Source of the DNA: Sedimentitalea todarodis | GTDB taxonomy: Bacteria; Pseudomonadota; Alphaproteobacteria; Rhodobacterales; Rhodobacteraceae | Length of the DNA: 64,000 nucleotides | NCBI RefSeq assembly: GCF_032595355.1 | Contig: NZ_JASMWN010000019.1 | Span: 1 to 64,000 of the forward strand | Reading direction: 5' to 3' | Part shown: in pieces, positions 42,168 through 49,538 of the stretch | Layout: each line of letters begins with the position of its first letter | How positions within the stretch are numbered: position 1 is the first letter of the stretch | Translations under genes and position numbers: made by a program | Notes under the pieces: model-generated | The model's database searches: none | Seen by the model: only the letters and a program-made list of their open reading frames with translations | Told to the model about the DNA's origin: nothing

Positions 42168-43385
42168 ATGACCTTGCTTGGCTTTCTGAAGCGAAATGCG
42201 CCCTGGCTCGCCGCCGGTGGCCTGCTCACCTTTCTGTCAAGTTTTGGCCAGACCTTCTTCATCTCGATCTTTGCCGGGGAAATCCGTGCCGAATTCGGGT
42301 TGAGCCACGGGCACTGGGGCGGGCTCTATTCCCTTGGCACTGCGATCTCGGCGGTGGTGATGATCTGGGCCGGGAGTCTGACCGATCTGTTTCGGGTGCG
42401 GGCTCTGGGGCCGCTCGTCCTGATCGGGTTGGCAATTGCCTGTGTGGCGATGGCCATGAACCGTTCTCTTTGGCTGTTGCCGATGATTATCTTTTCACTT
42501 CGCCTGTTCGGTCAGGGAATGTGCAGCCATCTGGCGGTGGTTGCCATGGCGCGTTGGTTCCAGGCCATGCGCGGCAGGGCGCTGTCTGTTGCGACCTTGG
42601 GCTTTGCGCTGGGCGAGGCCACGCTGCCGATCATTTTCGTGGCATTGATGGGGGTCGCCCACTGGCATATCCTGTGGTTTCTTGCCGCCGGCATATGTGT
42701 TCTGGGTGTGCCGGTTCTGGTCCGTTTGTTGCGGCAGGAACGCACGCCGCAAAGCATGGCGCAGGACTTCTCGGGCACCGGAATGCAGGGTCGGAACTGG
42801 ACCCGGCGAGAGGCGTTGTCGCATCCTCTGTTCTGGATGATGGTCCCCGCCATGCTTGGTCCGGCCGCGTTCAACACCGCATTCTTTTTCCACCAGGTGC
42901 ATTTTGCCGAGATCAAGGGATGGGAGCACGTGGAACTGGTCGCGTTCTTTCCGGTCTATACGGTAATCGGGATTGTCACGATGGTTGGCTCGGGCTGGGC
43001 GCTGGACAGATGGGGAACGGCCCGGTTGATGCCATTCTATCAACTGCCGCTGGTGGTGAGTTTTGTCGCTTTTTCCATTGCTGCCGGGCCATTGATGGCT
43101 CTCGTCGGGTTTCTGTTCCTGGCTCTGACAACCGGGGCAAATTCGACCTTGCCCAACGCGTTCTGGGCAGAGTTTTACGGCACCGCACATATCGGAGCGA
43201 TCAAGGCGATGGTGGCGGCCGTGATGGTTCTGGGATCTGCAATTGGTCCGGGGATAACCGGTGTGCTGATCGACGCAGGGGTCGGACTGGAACAACAGTT
43301 CCTCGGAATCGCGTGCTATTTTCTGTTTACGACGATGATGGTCTATCTGGGTATTCGTCGCGCAAGGCTGGACCTTGTACTTTAA
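42168..43385 (+). CDS. Major facilitator superfamily transporter
   Basis: This 405-residue protein has twelve predicted helices and a clear MFS loop between helices 2 and 3 (GSLTDLFRVRALGP). It resembles the sugar/nucleoside or OFA-like MFS group, but the substrate is not identifiable. Its stop overlaps the convergent smr stop by 4 bp. Confidence 0.88.
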   Translation: MTLLGFLKRNAPWLAAGGLLTFLSSFGQTFFISIFAGEIRAEFGLSHGHWGGLYSLGTAISAVVMIWAGSLTDLFRVRALGPLVLIGLAIACVAMAMNRSLWLLPMIIFSLRLFGQGMCSHLAVVAMARWFQAMRGRALSVATLGFALGEATLPIIFVALMGVAHWHILWFLAAGICVLGVPVLVRLLRQERTPQSMAQDFSGTGMQGRNWTRREALSHPLFWMMVPAMLGPAAFNTAFFFHQVHFAEIKGWEHVELVAFFPVYTVIGIVTMVGSGWALDRWGTARLMPFYQLPLVVSFVAFSIAAGPLMALVGFLFLALTTGANSTLPNAFWAEFYGTAHIGAIKAMVAAVMVLGSAIGPGITGVLIDAGVGLEQQFLGIACYFLFTTMMVYLGIRRARLDLVL

Positions 43386-43927
43386 CGGAACTTGCGCAGA
43401 TAGACATAGTACGCCCCTTCGCCACCGTGGCTGATATGGGCGTTTTCGACATGAAGCACCGCCTGCGCGAGCGGCGGAATAGACAGCCAATGCGGTACGT
43501 TGCGTCGCAGGATGCCACGCGGCACCGGGATCGGGCCGGTGTCCTTTGACTCCTTGCCCTTGCCGGTGATGACCAGAACCAGACGCCGCCCGGATGCCTG
43601 GGATGACAGGATGAACCGTGTCAGAGCGGGATGCGCGCGCTCCAGCGTCATGCCGTGCAGATCGATCCGGCCCTCCGGGACAAGCTTGCCACGTTTCATC
43701 CGGCCATAGGCCTTGCGATCCATCTGAACCGATTGCGGGCGTACCGTCAGGGTCGGGCTTGGAGGTGTGGCCTGATTTGGGCGGGGCGCCAGCGGCGTTG
43801 GATACCGTGTCGGCTTTGGCTTCGGTAGCGGGCGCGTGGGGTTGCCGTCGACATGCAACCGTTCAGCGCGTTCAACAACACGATGCCAGAGATCGATTTC
43901 TTCGTCGGTCAGCTTGCGGCGAACCAT
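43382..43927 (-). CDS. Smr/MutS2-type domain protein
   Basis: This 181-residue protein has a C-terminal Smr domain. The motif IDLHGMTLERAHPALTRFI carries the LDLHG-like box, and VITGKGKESKD and HGGEGAYYVYLRK are the usual nuclease/binding segments. The N-terminal half is proline-rich and probably disordered. Smr proteins can be DNA- or RNA-cleaving; the target here is unknown. The ATG overlaps a TGA that ends a short open segment next to the Tim44 gene. Confidence 0.88.
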   Translation of the reverse strand: MVRRKLTDEEIDLWHRVVERAERLHVDGNPTRPLPKPKPTRYPTPLAPRPNQATPPSPTLTVRPQSVQMDRKAYGRMKRGKLVPEGRIDLHGMTLERAHPALTRFILSSQASGRRLVLVITGKGKESKDTGPIPVPRGILRRNVPHWLSIPPLAQAVLHVENAHISHGGEGAYYVYLRKFR

Positions 43928-44013
43928 CAGACGGCATCCGGCAGCAGGTCAGGAGCGGCTTCGATACAGAGTCCATCGGCCATCGTCACTGCCCCGCGCC
44001 CGAAACGTCGCCA

Positions 44014-44670
44014 TTACCCGTCTGTCGCGACCAGCAACCAGTTGGGATCATTGGACCCCATCGCGCGCGCGAACGTCCAGGTGTCCTTCTGGCGTTTGAT
44101 CGCCGTCGGGCTGCCTTCGATGATGTCGCCGCCCTTGTCGCGTACGACCGATGTCAACTCGGCCACGAAGCGCATGGTGATTTCTGCCTTGTTGGTATCC
44201 TTGTCGAATCTGACATCCTGAATGCTGGTTTCACGGACACCGACGAACTCGGCCTCGATGGTCAGCCCCTTGTCTTCGCGTGCCGCCACCACATCGACAA
44301 AGGCGTCGAAAACATCATCGGCCAGGAACGGCTGGATTTCATCCAGGTTGCCGCGTTCAAAGCCCATGACGATCATCTCGTATGCACCGCGTGCGCCCTG
44401 AACGAACTCGCTGACCGAAAAAGCGGGTTCGATTCGCTTCATCGCGGCAAGGTCCTGTGCCTGCGGCCCATCCTCCTCGACATGATCGGTGATATCGCGA
44501 TCGGGTCCGCCTTCGATGACCTCAAACCCCTTGCGCGCGACGGGCTCGTCCGTTTTTGGCACGGGTGGCTTCTCAAATCCGTCGCGGGTGCCCAATACAC
44601 TCTTCAGGCGCAAAATCAGGAAGATGGCAATGCCAGCAAGCACCAAAAGCTGTATGATGGACGAATTCAT
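44014..44670 (-). CDS. Tim44-domain membrane-associated protein
   Basis: This protein (218 aa) has one N-terminal membrane helix (IIQLLVLAGIAIFLILRLKS), an acidic linker, and a C-terminal Tim44/MBA1-like domain (LDEIQPFLADDVFDAFVDVV and beyond). Bacterial Tim44-like proteins such as TimA of Caulobacter are inner-membrane proteins linked to envelope integrity. I chose the ATG at 44670 (MNSSIIQ, AAGAGG upstream) over 44742. Related genomes usually have mltA between this gene and smr; it is missing here. Confidence 0.88.
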   Translation of the reverse strand: MNSSIIQLLVLAGIAIFLILRLKSVLGTRDGFEKPPVPKTDEPVARKGFEVIEGGPDRDITDHVEEDGPQAQDLAAMKRIEPAFSVSEFVQGARGAYEMIVMGFERGNLDEIQPFLADDVFDAFVDVVAAREDKGLTIEAEFVGVRETSIQDVRFDKDTNKAEITMRFVAELTSVVRDKGGDIIEGSPTAIKRQKDTWTFARAMGSNDPNWLLVATDG

Positions 44671-44777
44671 TTGGACCTCTTGTTTATCTTGGGCTTTGTA
44701 AGCCCTGCCTGTCGCACTTATGTAGGTGACGGGCGGGGTCAAGTCTACCTCGCCACATTAGGGAAAGGAAACGCGCA

Positions 44778-45263
44778 ATGTACCTATTTCTGGCGTTTTT
44801 GTTGGTGCCGCTGATCGAAATCGGACTGTTTATTCAAGTTGGCGGTCTGATCGGGCTGTGGCCGACATTGGCCATCGTTGTCCTGACGGCGATCCTGGGA
44901 ACTTCGCTGGTACGCTCGCAAGGGCGAGTCGCCATGGGAGAGTTGCGCAGTTCGTTTGCCGATTTGAATGACCCGACAGAGCCGCTGGCGCATGGTGCAA
45001 TGATACTCGTGTCTGGCGTTTTGCTGCTGACTCCGGGGTTCTTTACCGATGCGGTGGGCTTTGCGCTGCTGATGCCGCCGGTTCGACGCGCGGTGTTCCG
45101 ATTTGTGCGGTCGCGCGTGGAAGTGCATCAATTTGAGATGGGTTCCGGCCAATCGCCACAGCGCCCTACACCGGGTGATGTGATCGACGGAGAGTTCGAG
45201 GACGTCACTCCAAACCGCAAACCGCGCACCGGGCCCTCTGGTTGGGTCGAAGACGGCAAGTAG
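44778..45263 (+). CDS. fxsA: FxsA-family membrane protein
   Basis: This 161-residue protein has about four membrane helices: MYLFLAFLLVPLIEIGLFIQ, LIGLWPTLAIVVLTAILGTS and two more after residue 70. It matches FxsA, a cytoplasmic-membrane protein whose E. coli form affects F exclusion of phage T7. The hydrophilic C-terminal tail carries the DVIDGEFED motif. It is divergent from the Tim44 gene and precedes secB. Confidence 0.93.
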   Translation: MYLFLAFLLVPLIEIGLFIQVGGLIGLWPTLAIVVLTAILGTSLVRSQGRVAMGELRSSFADLNDPTEPLAHGAMILVSGVLLLTPGFFTDAVGFALLMPPVRRAVFRFVRSRVEVHQFEMGSGQSPQRPTPGDVIDGEFEDVTPNRKPRTGPSGWVEDGK

Positions 45264-45324
45264 CATTGAGGTGCCACAGCCAAACTGCTAAGCAGCGGAA
45301 AATCATGTTTCGAGGAGCTTTTCG

Positions 45325-45828
45325 ATGTCTGACAACGGCGCCGCCGCTGCAAATGGCGGTCAACAACAACCGCAGGTGAAAATGAACATTCTTGGACAGT
45401 TCATTCGCGATATGTCCTTCGAGAATGTCATGGCCCAAAAGGGTGCCACGGGAGAAGTGAAGCCCGATGTCAGCGTTCAGGTCAATCTTGATGCCAAGAA
45501 GCGTGCGGTCGATCACCAGTACGAGGTTTCGATCAAGCTGAACGTTGAATCCAAGGTGAAGGAAAGCGGTGATCCGCTGTTCCTGCTAGAGATCGACTAT
45601 GCCGGCGTATTCCACATCGAAGGCGTCCCGGAAGAGCAGTTGCATCCGTTCCTTCTGATCGAATGCCCGCGTATGTTGTTCCCGTTCCTGCGCCGGATCG
45701 TCAGCGATGTGACCCGTGACGGTGGCTATCCGCCGCTGAACCTGGAAAACATTGATTTCGTTCAGCTATACCGCGCCGAAATCGCCCGTCGGCAAAAAGA
45801 ACAACCCGCTCAACCGACCAACGCCTAG
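45325..45828 (+). CDS. secB: Protein-export chaperone SecB
   Basis: SecB (167 aa) is the tetrameric cytosolic chaperone that keeps precursors unfolded and passes them to SecA. The core runs from VKMNILGQFIRDMSFENVMA, through YEVSIKLNVESKVKESG, to the ECPRMLFPFLRRIVSDVTRDGG-type helix. Its stop is the first part of a TAGAGCGTTTCGCG element. Confidence 0.96.
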   Translation: MSDNGAAAANGGQQQPQVKMNILGQFIRDMSFENVMAQKGATGEVKPDVSVQVNLDAKKRAVDHQYEVSIKLNVESKVKESGDPLFLLEIDYAGVFHIEGVPEEQLHPFLLIECPRMLFPFLRRIVSDVTRDGGYPPLNLENIDFVQLYRAEIARRQKEQPAQPTNA

Positions 45829-45868
45829 AGCGTTTCGCGCCTGTCCCGGTCACGACGGTTCAGGCGCG
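45826..45868. terminator. Stop-linked repeat and hairpin between convergent secB and dnaQ
   Basis: TAGAGCGTTTCGCG starts at the secB stop. It partly overlaps a stem formed by CGCGCCTG (45836-45843) and CAGGCGCG (45861-45868) with a 17-nt loop. It can end transcription of both genes. The 14-mer is identical to that at the EamA stop near 3747. Confidence 0.55.
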
Positions 45869-46546
45869 CGACCAAAGTGTGTCTTCGCCGAGTTTTGCGA
45901 CAAAGCGCTCATGCGCTTCACGCTCTTGCGGAGTTATGCGCTCGGGCAGGGGATTTGGCCGCGGCGTCGGGCGCCAGACCTCCGAAGAAGCGCCGCTGTT
46001 CTGCCGCGAAGTGGATGCCAGCCCAAAATCGGGCTGCCGGCCACCGATCAGTTCCAGATAGACTTCCGCAAGAATTTCCGAATCAAGCAATGCGCCGTGC
46101 AGCGTGCGTGCGGTATTGTCTATGCCAAAGCGCCGGCACAGAGCATCGAGCGACGCGGGTGAGCCGGGAAAGCGTTTGCGGGCAATCGCCAGGGTATCGA
46201 TGGCCTGTTCCCATGGCAGCCTTGGCAGGTTCATCCATCCAAGCTCGGCATTGAGAAACTTCATATCGAAGGCCGCATTGTGGATCACCATTTTCGCGTC
46301 ACCGACAAAATCCAGAAACGCCTGCCCGATCTCGGCGAACTTTGGCTTGTCTCGCAGAAAGTCATCGCCCAGCCCGTGAACCTCAAAGGCCTCTTGCGGC
46401 ATGCTTCTTTCGGGGTTGATGTACTGGTGATAGGTCCGTCCGGTGGCGACATGGTTATGAAGCTCTACCGCGCCGATCTCGACAATCCTGTCGCCGGATT
46501 CCGGGTCAAAACCTGTGGTTTCCGTATCCAGTACGATTTCACGCAT
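45860..46546 (-). CDS. dnaQ: DNA polymerase III epsilon subunit (3'-5' proofreading exonuclease)
   Basis: This is the proofreading subunit (228 aa). The three DEDD exonuclease motifs are visible: LDTETTGFDPESGDRIVEIG (ExoI), HNAAFDMKFLNAEL (ExoII) and LHGALLDSEILAEVYLEL (ExoIII). A C-terminal tail would contact the alpha subunit. It is last in the minus-strand maf-aroE-coaE-dnaQ operon that runs away from the origin, and its start overlaps the coaE stop. Confidence 0.95.
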   Translation of the reverse strand: MREIVLDTETTGFDPESGDRIVEIGAVELHNHVATGRTYHQYINPERSMPQEAFEVHGLGDDFLRDKPKFAEIGQAFLDFVGDAKMVIHNAAFDMKFLNAELGWMNLPRLPWEQAIDTLAIARKRFPGSPASLDALCRRFGIDNTARTLHGALLDSEILAEVYLELIGGRQPDFGLASTSRQNSGASSEVWRPTPRPNPLPERITPQEREAHERFVAKLGEDTLWSRA

Positions 46547-47132
46547 GCGCCTGCCGATCCCTGATTTGCCTGACGATAGTATGAACCTGAGCGCGCGCGT
46601 GGTCCAGTGTATCGGTGATGATCACATAGTCTGATCGCGCGCGTTTTTCGGCGTCCGGCATCTGTTTTGCGCGGATCATTTCGAACTGTTCGCGCGTCAT
46701 CGTCCCACGTTCGAGAACCCGCTGTTCCTGAATGTCCGGCGCAACAGAAACGCAGGCAACCGCATCCATCGCAGCGTCGCCGCCGGTCTCGAAAAGCAGC
46801 GGAATATCAAAGACCAGAATATCGGCTGTGGCGTTTTCCCTGAATTTGTTGCGGTCCTCGGCGACCAGCGGATGAACAATCGCTTCGATTTGCTTCAGTG
46901 CGCCGGGATCCCTGGCAATGAGGGTCTTCAGCACTGTGCGATCGACTGCGCCCTCTTGTATCGTTTGCGGATAAATCGCCGCGATTGGCGCAACGGCTGG
47001 ACCGTTCTCGGCATAGATCCGATGCACGGCCGCGTCGGCATCCCAAAGCGCGCAGCCTTCTTCGACGAACATCCTGGCCGTGGAGCTTTTGCCCATGCCG
47101 ATGGACCCGGTCAGCCCCAGAAGAAAGCTCAT
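46539..47132 (-). CDS. coaE: Dephospho-CoA kinase
   Basis: CoaE (197 aa) catalyses the last step of coenzyme A synthesis, phosphorylating the ribose 3'-OH. The P-loop is GLTGSIGMGKSSTARMF near residues 6-22. The substrate segment LWDADAAVHRIY and IPLLFETGG follow the family pattern. It overlaps aroE by 4 bp and dnaQ by 8 bp, so the operon is tightly packed. Confidence 0.95.
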   Translation of the reverse strand: MSFLLGLTGSIGMGKSSTARMFVEEGCALWDADAAVHRIYAENGPAVAPIAAIYPQTIQEGAVDRTVLKTLIARDPGALKQIEAIVHPLVAEDRNKFRENATADILVFDIPLLFETGGDAAMDAVACVSVAPDIQEQRVLERGTMTREQFEMIRAKQMPDAEKRARSDYVIITDTLDHARAQVHTIVRQIRDRQAHA

Positions 47133-47962
47133 TTCAAGGCGGCGGCGCGAGTCGCCTCATCTATTTCCGGGCGCGTGCCAAACCATCGCTCAAATCCCGG
47201 AACGGCTTGAAACAGCAGCATACCAAGACCATCAACCGTCACACAGCCGACATTGCGGGCGGCGACAAGCAGGTTTGTCTGGAGTGGTGAATAGACCAGA
47301 TCGGTGACCACGGTGCCTGAATGCAACCCGTCAAGTTGAACGGAAAGCTCCGGTTGCCCGGTCATCCCCAAGGATGTCGTGTTGACCAGCAACGCTGCCT
47401 CCTTGACGGTGCTTCCGGCCTGCACCCAGTCGATGACCCGGATCCGGTGACCAAAATCCTCTCTCAGCCGTTCGGCTCGCAATCGGGTGCGGTTGGACAG
47501 GATGACTTCGGGAACACCTGCATCGATCAGCGCGGTAATGACCGCCCGCGAAGCCCCGCCCGCACCCAGTACCAATGCCGGTCCAGCCTCTGCACACCAG
47601 TTGGGTGCGCCGCTTCTCAGGTTTTCGATGAATCCGTAACCATCTGTATTATCCGCAAAAATGCTTCCTGCATTGCGAAATATCAGGGTATTGGCCGCTC
47701 CGATCAAGGTCGCGCGATCCGTGATCTGATCGGCAAAGGCCATCACCCTTTCCTTGTGGGGCACGGTCACATTGACGCCGACAAACCCCATCGCGGGCAA
47801 TGTGCGCAAAACCCTCTCCAGATCGTTTTCATCCACATCCATCGGGATGTAGTGACCACGGATGCTGTAGGTTCTGAGCCAGTGCGCGTGTAACAAGGGA
47901 GATCGGGAATGCGCGATCGGTGATCCGATCACACCCGCCAAGGGAATGCGTGTGCTGGTCAT
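47129..47962 (-). CDS. aroE: Shikimate dehydrogenase
   Basis: AroE (277 aa) reduces 3-dehydroshikimate to shikimate with NADPH in aromatic amino-acid synthesis. Diagnostic segments are HSRSPLLHAHWL (shikimate binding), NVTVPHKE with the catalytic lysine, NTDGYGF, and the nucleotide loop GAGGASRAVI. Both ends overlap neighbours by 4 bp. Confidence 0.96.
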   Translation of the reverse strand: MTSTRIPLAGVIGSPIAHSRSPLLHAHWLRTYSIRGHYIPMDVDENDLERVLRTLPAMGFVGVNVTVPHKERVMAFADQITDRATLIGAANTLIFRNAGSIFADNTDGYGFIENLRSGAPNWCAEAGPALVLGAGGASRAVITALIDAGVPEVILSNRTRLRAERLREDFGHRIRVIDWVQAGSTVKEAALLVNTTSLGMTGQPELSVQLDGLHSGTVVTDLVYSPLQTNLLVAARNVGCVTVDGLGMLLFQAVPGFERWFGTRPEIDEATRAAALK

Positions 47963-48558
47963 TGCTCGATCACTCCGCGTAGGGCGAGGAAATTCAGAAG
48001 TTCTAACAAGGGCATACCCAAAACGTTAAAGTAGTCGCCGTCAATACCGCTGAACAGACGAACGCCTTCTTCCTCAAGCTTGTAGGCCCCGACCGAATGG
48101 CGGATGCTGTCCCAGTTGCGAGAGATATAGCCGGAAAGGTAGTCATCCGAAAAGGCGCGCATTCGCAATCTGACCTGACCTACATGCCGCCACACGGGAG
48201 CACCGTCCTGGTAGATGACGGCCGCTGAAAGCAGGCTGTGCCGGTTGCCCCGCAATGCTGTCAGCTGTGCATGGGCATCTTTTGGCGTGATGGGCTTGGA
48301 CATCAGCGTTCGGTTGAAATCGAGCACCTGATCACATCCGATGACCATTGCACCAGGATGTTTGTCGCTGATCTTGCGGGCCTTCATCTCTGCGAGCGCA
48401 TCGGCAATATCGCGCGGGGTGGCATCTTCGGCGAGCAAGGCCGATCTAACGGAGTCTTCATCAACCCGTGGCACCCTGATCTGAATTTCCAGCCCCGCAT
48501 TCTGCAACAGCTGCGCCCGAATGGTGGACCCGGAGGCCAGGATGATGGGGACAGTCAT
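47959..48558 (-). CDS. maf: Maf-family nucleoside triphosphate pyrophosphatase
   Basis: This Maf/YceF-type house-cleaning pyrophosphatase (199 aa) removes non-canonical or modified nucleotides. The N-terminal motif LASGSTIRAQLLQNAGL and the substrate loop VIGCDQVL are typical. The conserved ITPKDAHAQLTALRG segment is also present. It is the first gene leftward from the presumed origin and heads the operon to dnaQ. Confidence 0.93.
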   Translation of the reverse strand: MTVPIILASGSTIRAQLLQNAGLEIQIRVPRVDEDSVRSALLAEDATPRDIADALAEMKARKISDKHPGAMVIGCDQVLDFNRTLMSKPITPKDAHAQLTALRGNRHSLLSAAVIYQDGAPVWRHVGQVRLRMRAFSDDYLSGYISRNWDSIRHSVGAYKLEEEGVRLFSGIDGDYFNVLGMPLLELLNFLALRGVIEQ

Positions 48559-48749
48559 GTGGAAAACCAGGTGCGCAAGGTTGAGGACGGAGCAGGACAG
48601 AGTTGACTTGTTTTCGTCATTTCATGCAACCCTTTGACAAAACCCGCTTTCCGAAGATTTCATATCGGTTTCATACCGGCAGGATAAGGATAAATATCCG
48701 GTTGTGTGGAAGGGCTTTGTTACAAGTTTATTCACTAGATATCCACAGG

Positions 48750-48764
48750 TTAACATAAGGTTAA
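48750..48764. promoter_or_regulatory. CtrA-type site in the origin
   Basis: TTAACATAAGGTTAA is an exact TTAA-N7-TTAA match. It begins 2 bp after a DnaA-like box. In Caulobacter, CtrA binds five such sites in the origin and represses initiation in G1 and stalked-cell development; the same logic may operate here. Confidence 0.65.
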
Positions 48765-48858
48765 TTTCTCATAAGTATTTGGTAATATTATATCTTTTTT
48801 GATGACCTCTTGATTGATACAAAACTTCTTAACAATGGCACAGGTTGTGCATGACTCG

Positions 48859-48879
48859 GGGGATGATCTTTTGATCCCC
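48859..48879. repeat. Inverted repeat in the origin
   Basis: GGGGAT (48859-48864) pairs with ATCCCC (48874-48879) across a 9-bp loop. It lies 4 bp after the rightmost DnaA-like box and may be part of the origin or a hemJ leader structure. Confidence 0.45.
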
Positions 48880-48965
48880 AGACCCAGTGCCCCCTACAAA
48901 ACCATCTATCTTTCTTCTTTCTATATTTATTTATAAGGAGAGGCCGAGAGTAACCTGAGGTCCAG

Positions 48966-49415
48966 ATGACTGATTTTCTGATCGCGATCTATCCATGGAC
49001 CAAAGCGTTTCACATCATGGCGGTGATCAGCTGGATGGCGGGTCTGTTCTATCTGCCCAGATTGTTCGTGCATCATGTCGAGCAAGCCGAAGACAACAAG
49101 ACCATGACAGATGTCTTTGAGATGATGGAAGTGAAACTTCTCAGGGTGATCATGAACCCTGCCTTCATCGCGACATGGGTGTTTGGCCTCTGTCTCGTCT
49201 TCACGCCGGGTATCGTCGACTGGTCAGAGATTTGGCCGTGGACCAAGGCTGGCGGTGTACTTGTGATGACCTGGTTTCATCATTGGCTTGGCTGGCGGCG
49301 GCGGGATTTGATGAACGGGACGAACACATGGACCGGGCGGCAGTTCCGAATGATGAACGAAGTGCCGACGGTCATGATGGTGATTATCGTCCTGTCTGTC
49401 GTCGTTCGCTTTTGA
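48966..49415 (+). CDS. hemJ: Protoporphyrinogen oxidase HemJ
   Basis: HemJ (149 aa, four helices) oxidises protoporphyrinogen IX to protoporphyrin IX in the membrane. The conserved histidine in KAFHIMAVISWMAGLFYLPR and the C-terminal VKLLRVIMNP and WFHHWLGWRRRDLM segments are typical of the family. The start has GAGGT 5 bp upstream. It is the first gene rightward from the origin. Confidence 0.9.
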   Translation: MTDFLIAIYPWTKAFHIMAVISWMAGLFYLPRLFVHHVEQAEDNKTMTDVFEMMEVKLLRVIMNPAFIATWVFGLCLVFTPGIVDWSEIWPWTKAGGVLVMTWFHHWLGWRRRDLMNGTNTWTGRQFRMMNEVPTVMMVIIVLSVVVRF

Positions 49416-49455
49416 TTCGGTTTGACTCCCTGGTCTGCTTTGGATAGGAAACCGG

Positions 49456-49482
49456 CACCTGCCCGTCCGGGCATGGTGTTTT
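49456..49482 (+). terminator. Terminator-like hairpin in the rho leader
   Basis: CACCTGCCC pairs with GGGCATGGTG with one bulged T around a short loop. TTTT follows at 49479-49482. It lies between hemJ and rho. It can end hemJ transcripts or act as an attenuator of rho, whose expression is autoregulated by termination in other bacteria. Confidence 0.6.
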
Positions 49483-49538
49483 CCCTATTCTGACAGCACG
49501 CGGCCGGCAATGAACGGCTGCAGACAGGCCACAAATCC

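Larger units (their letters stand above)
48559..48965. other. Presumed chromosomal replication origin (oriC) region
   Basis: This is an AT-rich gap of about 400 bp between outward-facing operons. It has near-consensus DnaA boxes at 48558-48566 (TGTGGAAAA), 48728-48736 (TTATTCACT), 48739-48747 (ATATCCACA) and 48846-48854 (TGTGCATGA), each one mismatch from TTATNCACA or its complement. A TTAA-N7-TTAA site sits at 48750-48764. The tract 48771-48800 has only 4 G/C of 30 and is a candidate unwinding element. One GANTC site (GACTC) lies at 48853. The gene order matches the Caulobacter and Rickettsia origin region, though hemE and the DUF299 gene are not adjacent here. Confidence 0.75.

Noticed and set aside
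48810..48822. TTGATTGATACAA resembling an FNR box in the origin region
   Set aside because: It does not fit TTGAT-N4-ATCAA; the spacing and right half are wrong.
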